Below, piece after piece: positions 8,830 to 18,001 of a stretch of 64,000 bases of DNA. The position numbers and the translations under genes are program-made. Where the stretch lies: the NCBI RefSeq assembly GCF_047495495.1, contig NZ_CP179930.1, positions 1,984,001 to 2,048,000 of the forward strand. The letters are read 5' to 3'. Source of the DNA: Zymobacter sp047495495 (GTDB lineage Bacteria; Pseudomonadota; Gammaproteobacteria; Pseudomonadales; Halomonadaceae). The notes under the pieces were generated by a model. That model did no database searches, was not told where the DNA came from, and saw only the letters and a program-made list of their open reading frames with translations. Each line of letters begins with the position of its first letter. Within the stretch, counting starts at the first letter, position 1.

Positions 8830-8878
8830 GAAGCACCTCCCTGTGCAATCAAGCGATACGGTCTACTGTGCTATCCGC

Positions 8879-9853
8879 TCAGACGGCAGCAGCAGACGTG
8901 GATTTTTCTTCGGATGCCGGAATTTCATGACGACGGGGCAAGTCCGGGCCACGACGCAGGCAAGTGATACCGGCAGCTTTGTTGGCAAACGTGACCATGT
9001 CGATCAGGTCTTCGCGTGTCATGGACGCAATGCCTTTGGAAGACGCGAACTTGTGCTCGGACAGCCAGCACAGTACGGCAGCCTGGAAGGTGTCACCGGC
9101 ACCCACGGCATCAACGACTTCGACCGGAATAGTCGGAACGTCAAAGCGAGTGCTTGAAGTGAAGATCGTCACACCTTTGGAACCGCGCGTTACCATGACC
9201 AGGTTGGTGCGGCCTTTCAGCCAGCGTTCGGCCATGACGCCACCATCTGCATCACCGTACAGCAGAGACAGATCTTCGTCACTGACCTTGATAACGTCAG
9301 CATAGCGGGCAAACGCATCGACCTGTTTCTGCCAACGCTGCAGATCCGGCTCGATGGTCAGACGAACGTTCGGGTCAAGGGTGACCAGACGGTCTTTGCC
9401 TTCGCGTTCCAGCAGCTCAAGCAGCGTTTCAGAGGTCGGCGATACAACCAGGGAGTAAGACCCTACGTGGATCGCGTGAACGTCCGTAGGCAGCGGCTCC
9501 AGGTGTTCTACACGCAGGGCGCTGTCCGGGCCTTGCTTGTGATAGAACGAGTACTGAGGCATACCGCAGGAAGACACTGCAACCATTGACAGCGTCGTCG
9601 GGTTGTCCATGCGAATCAGGAAGCGTGTGTCCACACCTTCGCGACGCATGATGTTGTGCAGGCGTTCGCCCAGGAAGTCGTTAGACAGACCGGTGAACAG
9701 CGCGGCGCGGCGTTCGAGGCGCGCCAGACCCACTGCAACGTTGTAAGGAGAACCGCCAGCTACGGCTTCGAAGTGTACATGGGGAGTATCTTCGCTTGCT
9801 CGTGCGCGGTCAGCAAAGAAATCGAACAGCGCTTCGCCACAAATAAGAAACAT
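8879..9853 (-). CDS. Fructokinase (PfkB-family sugar kinase)
   Basis: 324 residues from ATG 9853, which has GAGG five bases upstream; an in-frame TTG at 9871 lacks a ribosome site. PfkB signatures are present: AVAGGSPYNVAVGLARL near the N-terminus, which is the first signature, and VDAVGAGDTFQAAVL near the C-terminus, with the catalytic Asp and anion hole. TLDPNVR and KVSDEDL are typical of bacterial fructokinases. The probable reaction is ATP-dependent phosphorylation of fructose to fructose-6-phosphate. Other PfkB sugars are possible. No sugar transporter or repressor gene is adjacent. Confidence 0.85.
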   Translation of the reverse strand: MFLICGEALFDFFADRARASEDTPHVHFEAVAGGSPYNVAVGLARLERRAALFTGLSNDFLGERLHNIMRREGVDTRFLIRMDNPTTLSMVAVSSCGMPQYSFYHKQGPDSALRVEHLEPLPTDVHAIHVGSYSLVVSPTSETLLELLEREGKDRLVTLDPNVRLTIEPDLQRWQKQVDAFARYADVIKVSDEDLSLLYGDADGGVMAERWLKGRTNLVMVTRGSKGVTIFTSSTRFDVPTIPVEVVDAVGAGDTFQAAVLCWLSEHKFASSKGIASMTREDLIDMVTFANKAAGITCLRRGPDLPRRHEIPASEEKSTSAAAV

Positions 9854-9917
9854 GTCAGCCTCATTGCTCAAGGTGCACTACGGGCACAGGGCGTCCCGTG
9901 GAGTCGGTTTAATGATC

Positions 9918-10202
9918 TTAACGCGGACTGTGTCCACTGGCGAGATGGTGAGGCCATGAATATTGGCTGAAATCATTAACCATTAGTCGATAGTCAGGCT
10001 CATCATCTTCCGCGAGAAGGCAGCACTCCATGCCGATGCCCTCGAAAACAGGGCGCTGGACACAGTACCGTACCGTCCATTCCTGCTGCTCGTTATCGGC
10101 CACAGGCCGTTGGGCTGCAGAATCCTTCCTCTCGTCATTTAGCATGACGCGCCCTATCGTCTTAGAAAAGGCGACCAATGGATACCCATCATAAGGTCTC
10201 AT
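9918..10202 (-). CDS. Hypothetical small protein
   Basis: Up to 94 residues. The outer ATG has no ribosome site; an internal ATG at 10145 (75 residues) has AGGG seven bases upstream and may be the true start. The part EWTVRYCVQRPVFEGIGMEC followed by an acidic patch looks like real coding sequence, but no family is recognised. It sits 64 bp upstream of the fructokinase start on the same strand. Confidence 0.4.
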   Translation of the reverse strand: MRPYDGYPLVAFSKTIGRVMLNDERKDSAAQRPVADNEQQEWTVRYCVQRPVFEGIGMECCLLAEDDEPDYRLMVNDFSQYSWPHHLASGHSPR

Positions 10203-11142
10203 GGCGCATTGCTACCACAAATGGTCTCAATGATCATGTAAATAACTTTTAATGCCACGTTCACGTTACCTTAAGCAAAAGGCATATGGACGAAGCGTAT
10301 GGCGAGGCGTACATTACGCGAAATCATACGGGGAGGCTCGACACCACATCACAGACGTTGCGAGCAGATGTGAGCGAGAATCGACGACGAGATGAAAATG
10401 CAGGAAGAAAAGAAGCCCTCTTGGCACTCGACGATCATTGGATCATCGACTGCAAGAGGATTTAAAACGCCCTTGGAGAGGCGATGAGGCAACTGCATAC
10501 GCTCTACCGCTGACTCGTGTGGACAGCACGTCTTACGGTAGAACCCATACCGCAGGTCAGGAAACCTAAGGTATCGTTGGCAGCATCATGCAACCGGCCC
10601 TGTGGGCATGATGCAGCAAGCATGTGGCGCATGCTTGCGCCAAGTGTACGCAGCATTGTGACGGGGTTGTGGGTACCGACTCCAGTCCCCGTACGCTTGA
10701 GCTAGACTACGATAAGGCTACAAGCGAAAAGTTTCCAGATGGACACCGAGAGGTACTCCCACCCTGCCCCGCGACACTCTGTCACTTCCATTTCGTTAAC
10801 ACCGCACAGGGAGTCAGATACCGCACATTGTTCCCAAACTTAACAGTAACATGGAATTAGACTAAAGAACCATGCCCACTAGTACAGGTCGAGTCTTACC
10901 TACGCAGTAAGGTTTGCCAACACTCCTATACGCACCCGATACCCCCCCACATTACCATCAGACACTGAACTATCTCTTCACGCATATAGCACTATGCGCG
11001 CGCTCTGCCGCTTTCCGATCACAAGCACCCCGATGTTCCTTATCGAGCCTCACATGCAGAGCCCTTCACGTTCAGTCATCACGCATCATCGCGCCTCTAT
11101 ATTGCCTGTAGATCACCCAACATGCTCGACACACGGCATCAC
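10203..11142. other. Gene-poor region of about 0.9 kb
   Basis: Only short, overlapping open frames with improbable composition and no ribosome sites. Several inverted repeats are present: 10417-10459, GCATCATGC / GCATGATGC near 10584-10615, and AAGCATG / CATGCTT near 10617-10637. No recognisable gene remnant. Confidence 0.5.
10417..10459 (-). terminator. Long hairpin, possible minus-strand terminator
   Basis: CCTCTTGGCACTCGACGATC (10417-10436) pairs almost perfectly with 10441-10459 around a 4-base loop. Read on the minus strand it is followed by GCTTCTTTTCTTCC, so it could stop transcription leftward. No minus-strand gene ends nearby, which makes its role unclear. Confidence 0.5.
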
Positions 11143-11172
11143 AAAAAAAGCGCACCCTAATGGGTACGCCTT
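11143..11172 (-). terminator. Terminator after aminotransferase gene
   Basis: On the minus strand AAGGCGTACCC pairs with GGGTGCGCTT, followed by TTTTTTG. It lies about 45 bases beyond the aminotransferase stop. Confidence 0.8.
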
Positions 11173-11214
11173 CCTGCTCTACATATACAGCCTGTAGCAC
11201 GCCAACGGACTGCC

Positions 11215-12420
11215 TTACAGCAGCGTCTTGATCGCTTTTTCCAGACGCATCATGCCATCTTCGATATCTTTCGGTTCGATGATCAGCGACGGTGCAAAGC
11301 GCAGCACGTCCGTACCCGCCACCAGCATCATCAGCTGCTGATCCATGGCCGCCTTCATGACATCACGGGCACGTCCTTTCAGCGCTCCCTTTAGCTCAGC
11401 GCCCAGCAGCAGCCCTGCACCACGCACATCGCTGAAGATGTCGTACTGCTGGTTCAGGCGCTCCAGGTGCTCACGGAACAGGCGCGAACGCTCAGCCACT
11501 CCTTCCAGCACTTCCGGCGTAGCAATGCAGGACACCGCTGCATAGCCTACTGCTGCCGCCAGCGGGTTACCCCCGTAGGTGGAACCGTGCACGCCCGGCT
11601 GGAACGCTTCGGCCACGTCGGATGTGGTCAGCATCGCGGCCAACGGAAAACCGCCGCCAATCGCTTTGGCTGAGGTCAGAATGTCCGGCACAACGTCGTA
11701 CTGCATATAGGCGTACAGATCACCCGTGCGCCCCATACCACACTGCACTTCATCGAAAATCAGCAACGCATCGTGTTCGTCGCACAGCTGGCGCAGGCCT
11801 TCCAGAAATTCCTGCGTTGCCGGGCGCACACCGCCTTCCCCTTGCACCGGCTCGACGACCACCGCACAGGTCTTGTCGTTGATCAGCGCACGGGCGCTTT
11901 CCAGATCATTGAACACGCCGTGCTCAATGCCAGCCGGTTTTGGACCGAAACCGTTAGAATACTTTTCCTGCCCGCCAACGCTGACGGTGAAGAAAGAGCG
12001 GCCGTGAAAGGACTGACGGAACGAGATGATACCGTACTTGTCTTCGCCGAAGCGGTCGTGAGCATAGCGGCGCGCCAGCTTGAAGGCCGCTTCGTTTGCT
12101 TCTGTACCGGACTGGCACAGGAACACCTTGTCGGCAAAGGTCAGATCGACCAGTGCGCGCGCCAGTTTCAGCGCAGGTTCGTTGGTAAAGACATTGGAAA
12201 CATGCCAGACCTTATCTGCCTGAGTCTTCAGCGCCTCAAGCAGTTCAGGATGAGCATGGCCCAACGCATTGACCGCGATACCGCCTGCAAAATCAACGTA
12301 TTCGTTATCGTCCTGATCCCATACTCGACTACCTTTTCCTCGCACAATGATGGCGTCCTGGGGCGCATATGTGGGGATCATGTAGGTATCAAAGTCTTGG
12401 CGTGAAGGTGTCCTGCTCAT
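11215..12420 (-). CDS. argD: Acetylornithine/succinylornithine aminotransferase
   Basis: 401 residues, start supported by AGGAAC six bases upstream. Class III PLP aminotransferase: SGTEANEAAFKLARRYA around residue 104, IFDEVQCGMGRTG with D223, and the Schiff-base lysine K252 in LTSAKAIGGGFP. It closely resembles both ArgD and AstC. In gammaproteobacteria one enzyme often does both jobs: N-acetylornithine transamination in arginine synthesis and succinylornithine transamination in arginine catabolism. No ast genes (astA, B, D, E) lie next to it, so ArgD is preferred but not certain. Confidence 0.88.
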   Translation of the reverse strand: MSRTPSRQDFDTYMIPTYAPQDAIIVRGKGSRVWDQDDNEYVDFAGGIAVNALGHAHPELLEALKTQADKVWHVSNVFTNEPALKLARALVDLTFADKVFLCQSGTEANEAAFKLARRYAHDRFGEDKYGIISFRQSFHGRSFFTVSVGGQEKYSNGFGPKPAGIEHGVFNDLESARALINDKTCAVVVEPVQGEGGVRPATQEFLEGLRQLCDEHDALLIFDEVQCGMGRTGDLYAYMQYDVVPDILTSAKAIGGGFPLAAMLTTSDVAEAFQPGVHGSTYGGNPLAAAVGYAAVSCIATPEVLEGVAERSRLFREHLERLNQQYDIFSDVRGAGLLLGAELKGALKGRARDVMKAAMDQQLMMLVAGTDVLRFAPSLIIEPKDIEDGMMRLEKAIKTLL

Positions 12421-12796
12421 TGTTGTTCCTAATTTTCTATCGTTGGGGAGAGCGTGCCTTGCCCCAAAGCCTCAAGGCATCGCGTCTTTCAGTATGCCTA
12501 TCGCATCCGCGAAAGACGACCCATAAGCGGCCCAGCGGCCGATAAAACGTCGGTGCAGGCGCCCTCAGGGCCGTTGCCACGGCCGTGCTCTCGATAGCGT
12601 CGGCTGCGCTGCTGCGTTATGCTTTTTCCTACCGTTGATCGGGTAAGCGTATATGCACCCATCCCGCTAGGACGTACATGATCGCTACAAACATCAACAC
12701 GATGCGGCATGTTCACTACATTAATATATGGTAAAAGATCTCGGTGACCTATGGCACGGTGCCCTTTCAACCACTGATGAGGTAACTGGCTTACCA
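12421..12796. other. Divergent intergenic region, argD / pncB
   Basis: Must hold promoters for both divergent genes. No clear -10/-35 pair or operator stands out. The 3' part contains an in-frame upstream extension of pncB (ATG 12728) without a ribosome site. Confidence 0.4.
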
Positions 12797-13966
12797 ATGC
12801 TCGTTTCAATCCTGGACAACGATTTCTACAAGTTCACGATGCAGAACGCTGTCGTGAAACTGTTTCCCAACGCATGGACTCGCTACCAGTTCATCAACCG
12901 TGGTCAGCACCGCTTTCCCGCTGGCTTCGCCGACCGCCTACGCCACGCGGTAGAAGGCATGTCGCGTCTGGCACTCACCGCCGACGAACGCCGCTTCCTC
13001 GAACGGACCTGCCCTTATCTCGATCCGTCCTATCACGATTTCCTGCAAGGCTTCCGCTACGACCCTTCCGAGGTCAAGATAGAGCAGAAAGGTGAAGACC
13101 TCGAAGTCGTCATCGAAGGCCTGTGGTACCGCACCATTCTCTGGGAAGTGCCGATCATGGCTCTGATCAGCGAACTCTGGTTCCAGATGGAAGGCCAAGA
13201 CCGTGACAGCGATGAAGTATCGCTGGCCCGCACCCATCAGAAGATTGAGCACTATCGCCAGATGGGCATCAAAGTGGCCGACTTCGGTACTCGTCGCCGC
13301 TATTCTTATGACTTCCATGACAAGGTCGTCAGCACGCTGACGGAATACGGTCAGGAAACCTTCACCGGCACCAGCAACGTCTATCTGGCCTATCGCCACG
13401 GCATCAAGCCGCTGGGGACACATGCGCACGAGTGGTTCATGTTCCACGGGGCCAAATACGGCTTCAAGATGGCCAACAGCATGGCGATGAACAACTGGGT
13501 TCAAGTCTATCGCGGCGATCTGGGTATCGCGCTGACGGACACGTTCACGACTGACATCTTCTTCGACAATTTCGACAAGATGCTGGCCAAGCTGTTTGAC
13601 GGCCTGCGCCACGACAGCGGCGATCCCATCGTATTCGCACAGAAAGCCATCGAGCACTACAAGAAGATGGGCATTGATCCGCGCACGAAAACCATTGTGT
13701 TCTCGGACGCACTCGACCCCGACAAAGTCGACCGTATCGTCGAGTTCTGCCGCGACAAGATTGGGATGTCGTTCGGGATTGGCACCAACTTCACCAACGA
13801 TGTCGGTCTGAAGTCGATGAATATGGTCGTCAAGATGATGGATACCCGCCCGGACCTCAGCGATGACTGGCTGCCGGTCGTGAAGCTGTCGGATATCAGA
13901 GAGAAGAATACGGGGACGCCGGAAATGATTCGGTTGGCACGAGAAGTACTGTCGCTGCCCAACTGA
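12797..13966 (+). CDS. pncB: Nicotinate phosphoribosyltransferase
   Basis: 389 residues from ATG 12797, which begins MLVSILDNDFYKFTMQ, the point where PncB homologues align; an in-frame ATG at 12728 would add 23 unconserved residues. Key family stretches: KVADFGTRRRYSYDFHDKVV, GTHAHEWFMFHGAK containing the phosphorylated-histidine region, LRHDSGDP, VFSDALD and FGIGTNFTNDVG. It makes nicotinate mononucleotide from nicotinate, PRPP and ATP in the Preiss-Handler NAD salvage route. The enzyme that makes nicotinate, PncA, is encoded about 0.9 kb downstream. Confidence 0.94.
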   Translation: MLVSILDNDFYKFTMQNAVVKLFPNAWTRYQFINRGQHRFPAGFADRLRHAVEGMSRLALTADERRFLERTCPYLDPSYHDFLQGFRYDPSEVKIEQKGEDLEVVIEGLWYRTILWEVPIMALISELWFQMEGQDRDSDEVSLARTHQKIEHYRQMGIKVADFGTRRRYSYDFHDKVVSTLTEYGQETFTGTSNVYLAYRHGIKPLGTHAHEWFMFHGAKYGFKMANSMAMNNWVQVYRGDLGIALTDTFTTDIFFDNFDKMLAKLFDGLRHDSGDPIVFAQKAIEHYKKMGIDPRTKTIVFSDALDPDKVDRIVEFCRDKIGMSFGIGTNFTNDVGLKSMNMVVKMMDTRPDLSDDWLPVVKLSDIREKNTGTPEMIRLAREVLSLPN

Positions 13967-13994
13967 TCCGGCAACGCGTGGATATGTCTGCGCA

Positions 13995-14060
13995 CCTGAT
14001 CGTTGTCTTTATCATTGAGGCATTTTTCTTTGCAGGAATGCCTCAAGAATGACGATCAGG
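13995..14060. terminator. Long inverted repeat between convergent genes
   Basis: CCTGATCGT (13995-14003) pairs with ACGATCAGG (14052-14060), and an inner hairpin GAGGCATT (14017-14024) pairs with AATGCCTC (14037-14044). It spans the 3' end of the minus-strand gene that stops at 14056. It lacks a clear T-run after the outer stem. Confidence 0.5.
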
Positions 14061-14415
14061 CGCGTCGGCGTTCTGGCAAGGCGTCGGTGGAAGCCCCGTC
14101 CGATACAGAAGCACTGCTGGATGCAGAAGCCGTCGACGAGTGAGTGGACACGTTTTCCTGCCCTACTGCACGCACGTTCGATACGCGCCGTGCGTCGACA
14201 AACGCTTTCATCAGTCCAGCCAGTTGTTCAAGGCTAATGGACACGCGCTCGACCTTCTTCTGCCCTTCCCACAACACGTCGATGATCGGCTGGTCGTGGT
14301 TATAGTCCAGCCCGACGATGCGCCCACAGCGTTGCTCACACCCATCGCGCAGCGTCACACCCAATAAATGGTGGATGTCGTCCATCCCCAGCGCCGGTTT
14401 ACGATAATAAGCCAT
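14056..14415 (-). CDS. Conserved-looking hypothetical protein between pncB and pncA
   Basis: 119 residues. Residues 1-80 look like a compact folded domain (MDDIHHLLGVTLRDGCEQRC, GRIVGLDYNHDQPIIDVLWE, then SLEQLAGLMKAFVD). A Ser/Ala-rich low-complexity tail (about residues 91-112) follows, ending in basic RRRA. There is no signal peptide or membrane segment. The family is not recognised. It is transcribed opposite to pncB and pncA, so a functional link to NAD salvage is not implied. Confidence 0.7.
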   Translation of the reverse strand: MAYYRKPALGMDDIHHLLGVTLRDGCEQRCGRIVGLDYNHDQPIIDVLWEGQKKVERVSISLEQLAGLMKAFVDARRVSNVRAVGQENVSTHSSTASASSSASVSDGASTDALPERRRA

Positions 14416-14883
14416 GTGATACCCCCACCTGTCCCTGTTCGCTAGGGCCTAGACCATTGCGCATGGCTCGCCCGCTAACGTCATACATTCCATATCTATT
14501 GCAGAAAGCGTTGAACACAAGAGCGGTCATTTTCACTCTTCAACGCATCATGCTTTTTCATCCTTTATGGCGATAGCATCGAATATACCCAATGCAGACC
14601 CTCTTAATCGGCAGAAAGCCCTATATCGCACACTACTCATAGTAGTTTAACATGCTTTGTTTGATACATTCTTTGCCCGTTGTCAACATTGACCGGCTTT
14701 TAACGCGAAATTTCATATAACGTGACGCATGCAACGGAATATGAGGCGATCACGCGTTATTATTGACACAGTGTAATAGCCTTTCGCATTGCCGCATGCC
14801 ATTCACCTCGCAAAACCGCTATATTTTGGTCGAACGAACTTTCGGCTTAGACAACGTCCATTACCGCGGAGATATCGAACGTG
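14416..14883. other. Intergenic region upstream of pncA
   Basis: About 470 bp, more A+T-rich than its surroundings. No gene seen. TTGACACAGTG at 14763 resembles a -35 element, but no matching -10 at good spacing is obvious. Confidence 0.45.
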
Positions 14884-15570
14884 ATGCGTCCCTCAGCGTT
14901 ACAGAAGTTCATGGATCAGCTGCCTTCCCAGATCGAACGTCACCGCAGTGCGCTGCTCGTCATTGATGTCCAGTCGGACTTCATGGCTGGCGGACCGCTC
15001 GCCTGTGCCAATGGCGAAGATATCCTGCCACCGCTGGCGCAGCTGATGGACGCTGATGTGTTCGATCATGTCGTGGCAACGCAGGACTGGCATCCCCGCG
15101 ATCACGTATCGTTTATTAGCCAGTACCCCGATCACCATCCGTTCGATCTGATACAACTGCACGGGCATGAGCAGGTACTGTGGCCCGATCACTGTGTTAT
15201 GAACACGCCGGGAGCGGCACTGCACGAGGCTATCGACTGGCGCCATGCGGATTTGATCCTGCGCAAGGGATTCGATACCCACGTCGATTCCTACAGTGCC
15301 TTTCGTCATAACGTCAATCAGCGCGGTGAACGCAGGGCCACTGGGCTAGCCGGTTGGCTGCGCGACGCAGGTGTCACCGATCTCTATCTGTGCGGCTTGG
15401 CACGCGACGTCTGTGTCCTGTGGAGTGCGCAGGACGCAGCAGATGAAGGATTCAATGTTCACCTGCTATGGCCTCTGACCCGCCCCGTCTCCTATGATAC
15501 CAACAAGGCGACACTGGCAACGTTGGCGAAGCGCCAGATCAAAGTACTAGGACAGGCCGTCTGCCAGTAG
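14884..15570 (+). CDS. pncA: Nicotinamidase
   Basis: 228 residues from ATG 14884; a GTG directly before it (14881) has slightly better spacing to GGAG and is an equal alternative. Isochorismatase-fold hydrolase with the full nicotinamidase set: catalytic D28 in LLVIDVQSDF, metal-binding ATQDWHPRDHVSF, catalytic Lys in LILRKGFD and nucleophilic Cys in LARDVCVLWSA. It hydrolyses nicotinamide to nicotinate, feeding PncB. The length is near that of E. coli PncA (213). Confidence 0.93.
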   Translation: MRPSALQKFMDQLPSQIERHRSALLVIDVQSDFMAGGPLACANGEDILPPLAQLMDADVFDHVVATQDWHPRDHVSFISQYPDHHPFDLIQLHGHEQVLWPDHCVMNTPGAALHEAIDWRHADLILRKGFDTHVDSYSAFRHNVNQRGERRATGLAGWLRDAGVTDLYLCGLARDVCVLWSAQDAADEGFNVHLLWPLTRPVSYDTNKATLATLAKRQIKVLGQAVCQ

Positions 15571-15693
15571 CAACGCGCTTAATCCGCACAGTCCATACAG
15601 ATCAACCGCAAGAAATATGCTCTTGCGCTCAGGGTCATCGGCGAAAGGTAACGTCGGCACGCCTTCCATTCATAACGACAAAAGACGGGTTCG

Positions 15694-17073
15694 ATGAAGA
15701 TTCTCATTCTTGGCGCAGGTCAGGTCGGCGGTTCGCTGGCCGAGCACCTGGCAGGCGAAGCCAACAACATTACCGTTGTGGATACCGATCAGCAGCGCCT
15801 GCGCACGCTGCATGCCCGACTCGACATCCAGACCCTGCAGGGACACGGTGCCCACCCGTCCACGCTTAGTCAGGCGGGCTGCGAATCCGCGGACATGCTG
15901 ATCGCCGTGACCAACAACGACGAAATCAACATGGTGGCGTGCCAAGTGGCCTATAGCCTGTTCCGCACGCCAACCCGTATCGCTCGCGTACGTTCCGGTG
16001 CCTACCTGACATACCGCGAACTGTTCCGCGATGAAAATATTCCGATCGACGTGCTGATCAGCCCCGAGCAGCTCGTGACCACTCATATCCGACGCCTGAT
16101 CGAATACCCGGGCGCACTGCAGGTCATCGACTTTGCGGACGGGCTGGCACAACTGGTAGCGGTCAAGGCCTATCGTGGCGGCCCAATGATCGGCAAGCCA
16201 CTGCGCCAGCTGCACGAACTCGCGGGCGGGCTGGACAGCCGCGTGACCGCAATCTACCGCAATGATCACCCTTTCATTCCCACCGGCGATACGCTGATCC
16301 AAGACAACGATGAGCTGTTCTTTATCGCGGCTCACCAAGATATACGCAGCGTGATGGGCCGCATGCGCCACGCTGACCGCAACGTGCGCCACGTCATCAT
16401 TGCGGGCGGTGGACGCATCGGCGAGCGGTTGGCACTGACGCTGGAAGCGACCCATCGGGTCAAAATCATCGAGCAGCTGGACGAGCGCTGCCACTTCCTC
16501 GCTGAACGGCTCGACAGCACGGTCATCCTGCACGGCAGCGCCACCGACAAGCAGTTGCTGACCGACGAGAATATCGACGAGTGCGATATCTACTGCGCGC
16601 TAACCAACGACGATGAAGTGAATATCATGTCGTGCATGCTGGCCAAGCAACTGGGAGCACGTAAAGTGCTGGCGCTGATCAATAACGGCGCCTACGTCGA
16701 TCTGGTGCAGGGTGGCGTCATTGATATCGCCATTTCGCCGGCCCAGTCCACTATTAATGGCCTGTTAGCGCACGTGCGTCAGGGCGATACGGTCAACGTA
16801 CATTCGTTGCGCCGCGGCGCCGCGGAAGCGGTAGAGATCGTCGCCCATGGCGATGCGCACACCTCACTGGTAGTGGGACGTAGTATCGACGACATCGACT
16901 GGCCGCCGGACGTCACGGTCGGCGCCATCGTGCGCAATGGGGAAGTACTGATCTCGACAGGCGAGCTGCATATCGAACACGACGATCATGTCATCCTATT
17001 GATGATCGACAAGCGGCGGATGTCGGCTGTAGAACATCTGTTCCGTGAGCGTCAGCGGGGATGGCTAAGCTGA
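15694..17073 (+). CDS. trkA: Trk system potassium uptake regulator TrkA
   Basis: 459 residues. Two repeats, each a Rossmann NAD-binding TrkA_N domain followed by a TrkA_C domain. The first begins MKILILGAGQVGGSLAEHL and the second HVIIAGGGRIGERLALTLE (about residue 234). It is the cytoplasmic NAD(H)/ATP-sensing ring that gates the TrkH/TrkG potassium channel, important for osmoadaptation in halotolerant bacteria. Length equals E. coli TrkA (458). No trkH lies adjacent. In many gammaproteobacteria trkA follows rsmB, which is absent here. Confidence 0.94.
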   Translation: MKILILGAGQVGGSLAEHLAGEANNITVVDTDQQRLRTLHARLDIQTLQGHGAHPSTLSQAGCESADMLIAVTNNDEINMVACQVAYSLFRTPTRIARVRSGAYLTYRELFRDENIPIDVLISPEQLVTTHIRRLIEYPGALQVIDFADGLAQLVAVKAYRGGPMIGKPLRQLHELAGGLDSRVTAIYRNDHPFIPTGDTLIQDNDELFFIAAHQDIRSVMGRMRHADRNVRHVIIAGGGRIGERLALTLEATHRVKIIEQLDERCHFLAERLDSTVILHGSATDKQLLTDENIDECDIYCALTNDDEVNIMSCMLAKQLGARKVLALINNGAYVDLVQGGVIDIAISPAQSTINGLLAHVRQGDTVNVHSLRRGAAEAVEIVAHGDAHTSLVVGRSIDDIDWPPDVTVGAIVRNGEVLISTGELHIEHDDHVILLMIDKRRMSAVEHLFRERQRGWLS

Positions 17074-17088
17074 TGACCTGACAAGCCC

Positions 17089-17114
17089 TTGCGGTATCAG
17101 TGCCGATACCGCAA
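17089..17114 (+). terminator. Hairpin after trkA
   Basis: TTGCGGTATC pairs with GATACCGCAA around a 6-base loop, 16 bases after the trkA stop. Only CCCTTAT follows, so it is a weak or factor-dependent terminator. Confidence 0.6.
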
Positions 17115-17263
17115 GCCCTTATCTCGTGCTGGAACAAAAAGCACTCTTCTCACCTTCCGTTCCAATGCACCACCACTGGCCTGATCACAAGGGTCAGTGC
17201 ATTCCACGTTGATACGCCCACGCCGATAACGCATCTAACACCAACCCTTCATTTAAAGGTTAA

Positions 17264-17382
17264 GGGTCTGATTCACAACCTGAGTAATTTATTTTTCCCT
17301 TTTGCAATAGAAGGTTTCTACCGCAATTTTGTAGTTTGAAGTCCCTTCAATGGCATGGATATTGAGGTTACGAAACATGCTG
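17264..17382. mobile_element. MITE copy A (119 bp), non-coding miniature element
   Basis: 119 bp with imperfect terminal inverted repeats: TGATTCACAACCT at 17269-17281 against AGGTTACGAAACA at 17365-17377. It is flanked by a direct TAA on both sides (17261-17263 and 17383-17385). About three quarters identical to copy B at 23648, same orientation and same length. A TNA target duplication is known for part of the IS5 family, so this may be a deletion derivative of such an element. No transposase copy is in the window. Confidence 0.75.
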
Positions 17383-17561
17383 TAAAGTGGTGACATATAC
17401 GAACAACATCATGCTAATAGACTGTTTTGGTTATGGTTAACAACAGCGATATAACCATCATCTTGACCATTACAGACGCTTATCAAATCACCCTTATTAT
17501 TAATTATATGTAATCCATAGCCTATATAATCGAACCGACTTTTTTACGAATTTCCCTATAT

Positions 17562-17599
17562 AAAAAAGGCCGAAGACGGTTAGGTCTTCGGCCTTTTTT
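17562..17599. terminator. Strong bidirectional terminator
   Basis: AAAAAAGGCCGAAGAC (17562-17577) pairs perfectly with 17584-17599 around GGTTAG. It ends the minus-strand ABM gene (stop at 17627). The region between trkA and here (17115-17561) holds MITE copy A and A+T-rich sequence without a gene. Confidence 0.93.
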
Positions 17600-17626
17600 A
17601 TAGCTCATCGTGATGCGTAAGCGTGC

Positions 17627-17914
17627 TTACAGCAGGTTATCCAGCACTTTTACATCTAGCGATTCAAGCTTGCCTTCCAGGGCTTCGATCAGTGCTTTGA
17701 AGTGTTCCTGTTCCTGGTGGCGTTCCAGTGCATCGGCGTCGTTCCAACGTTCCAGCATGTAGTAGCAACGCTCGTTTTCCTGATCGTGATGCAGTGCATA
17801 GTCTTCGCAGCCATCGTCGATGCGGGACGGTGCAACAACTTTGCGCAGAGCTTCTTCAACCTGTGCTACGGATTCCGGTTTGGCCACGAATGTGGCAATG
17901 ACTCCAACGGCCAT
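17627..17914 (-). CDS. Antibiotic biosynthesis monooxygenase (ABM) domain protein
   Basis: 95 residues forming a single dimeric alpha/beta-barrel ABM domain: FVAKPESVAQVEEALRKVV, then CEDYALHHDQENERCYYMLE with RWNDADALERHQEQEHFKAL, the conserved W and H of this fold. It resembles YgiN-like quinol or small-molecule monooxygenases, whose substrates are mostly unknown. A TAGGAGAAGA ribosome site precedes the ATG. Single gene with its own terminator. Confidence 0.88.
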   Translation of the reverse strand: MAVGVIATFVAKPESVAQVEEALRKVVAPSRIDDGCEDYALHHDQENERCYYMLERWNDADALERHQEQEHFKALIEALEGKLESLDVKVLDNLL

Positions 17915-18001
17915 ATCTCTTCTCCTAACAATGAATGAAGTACTGATGAGTACTTAACCACCCGCATGCGGGCAACGTCCATGGTGAAGGGCTGATAGGA
18001 A

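Noticed and set aside
10517..11197. Four short plus-strand open frames in the gene-poor region
   Set aside because: Cys-, Pro- and Ser-rich composition as in non-coding frames, no ribosome sites, no recognisable domain.
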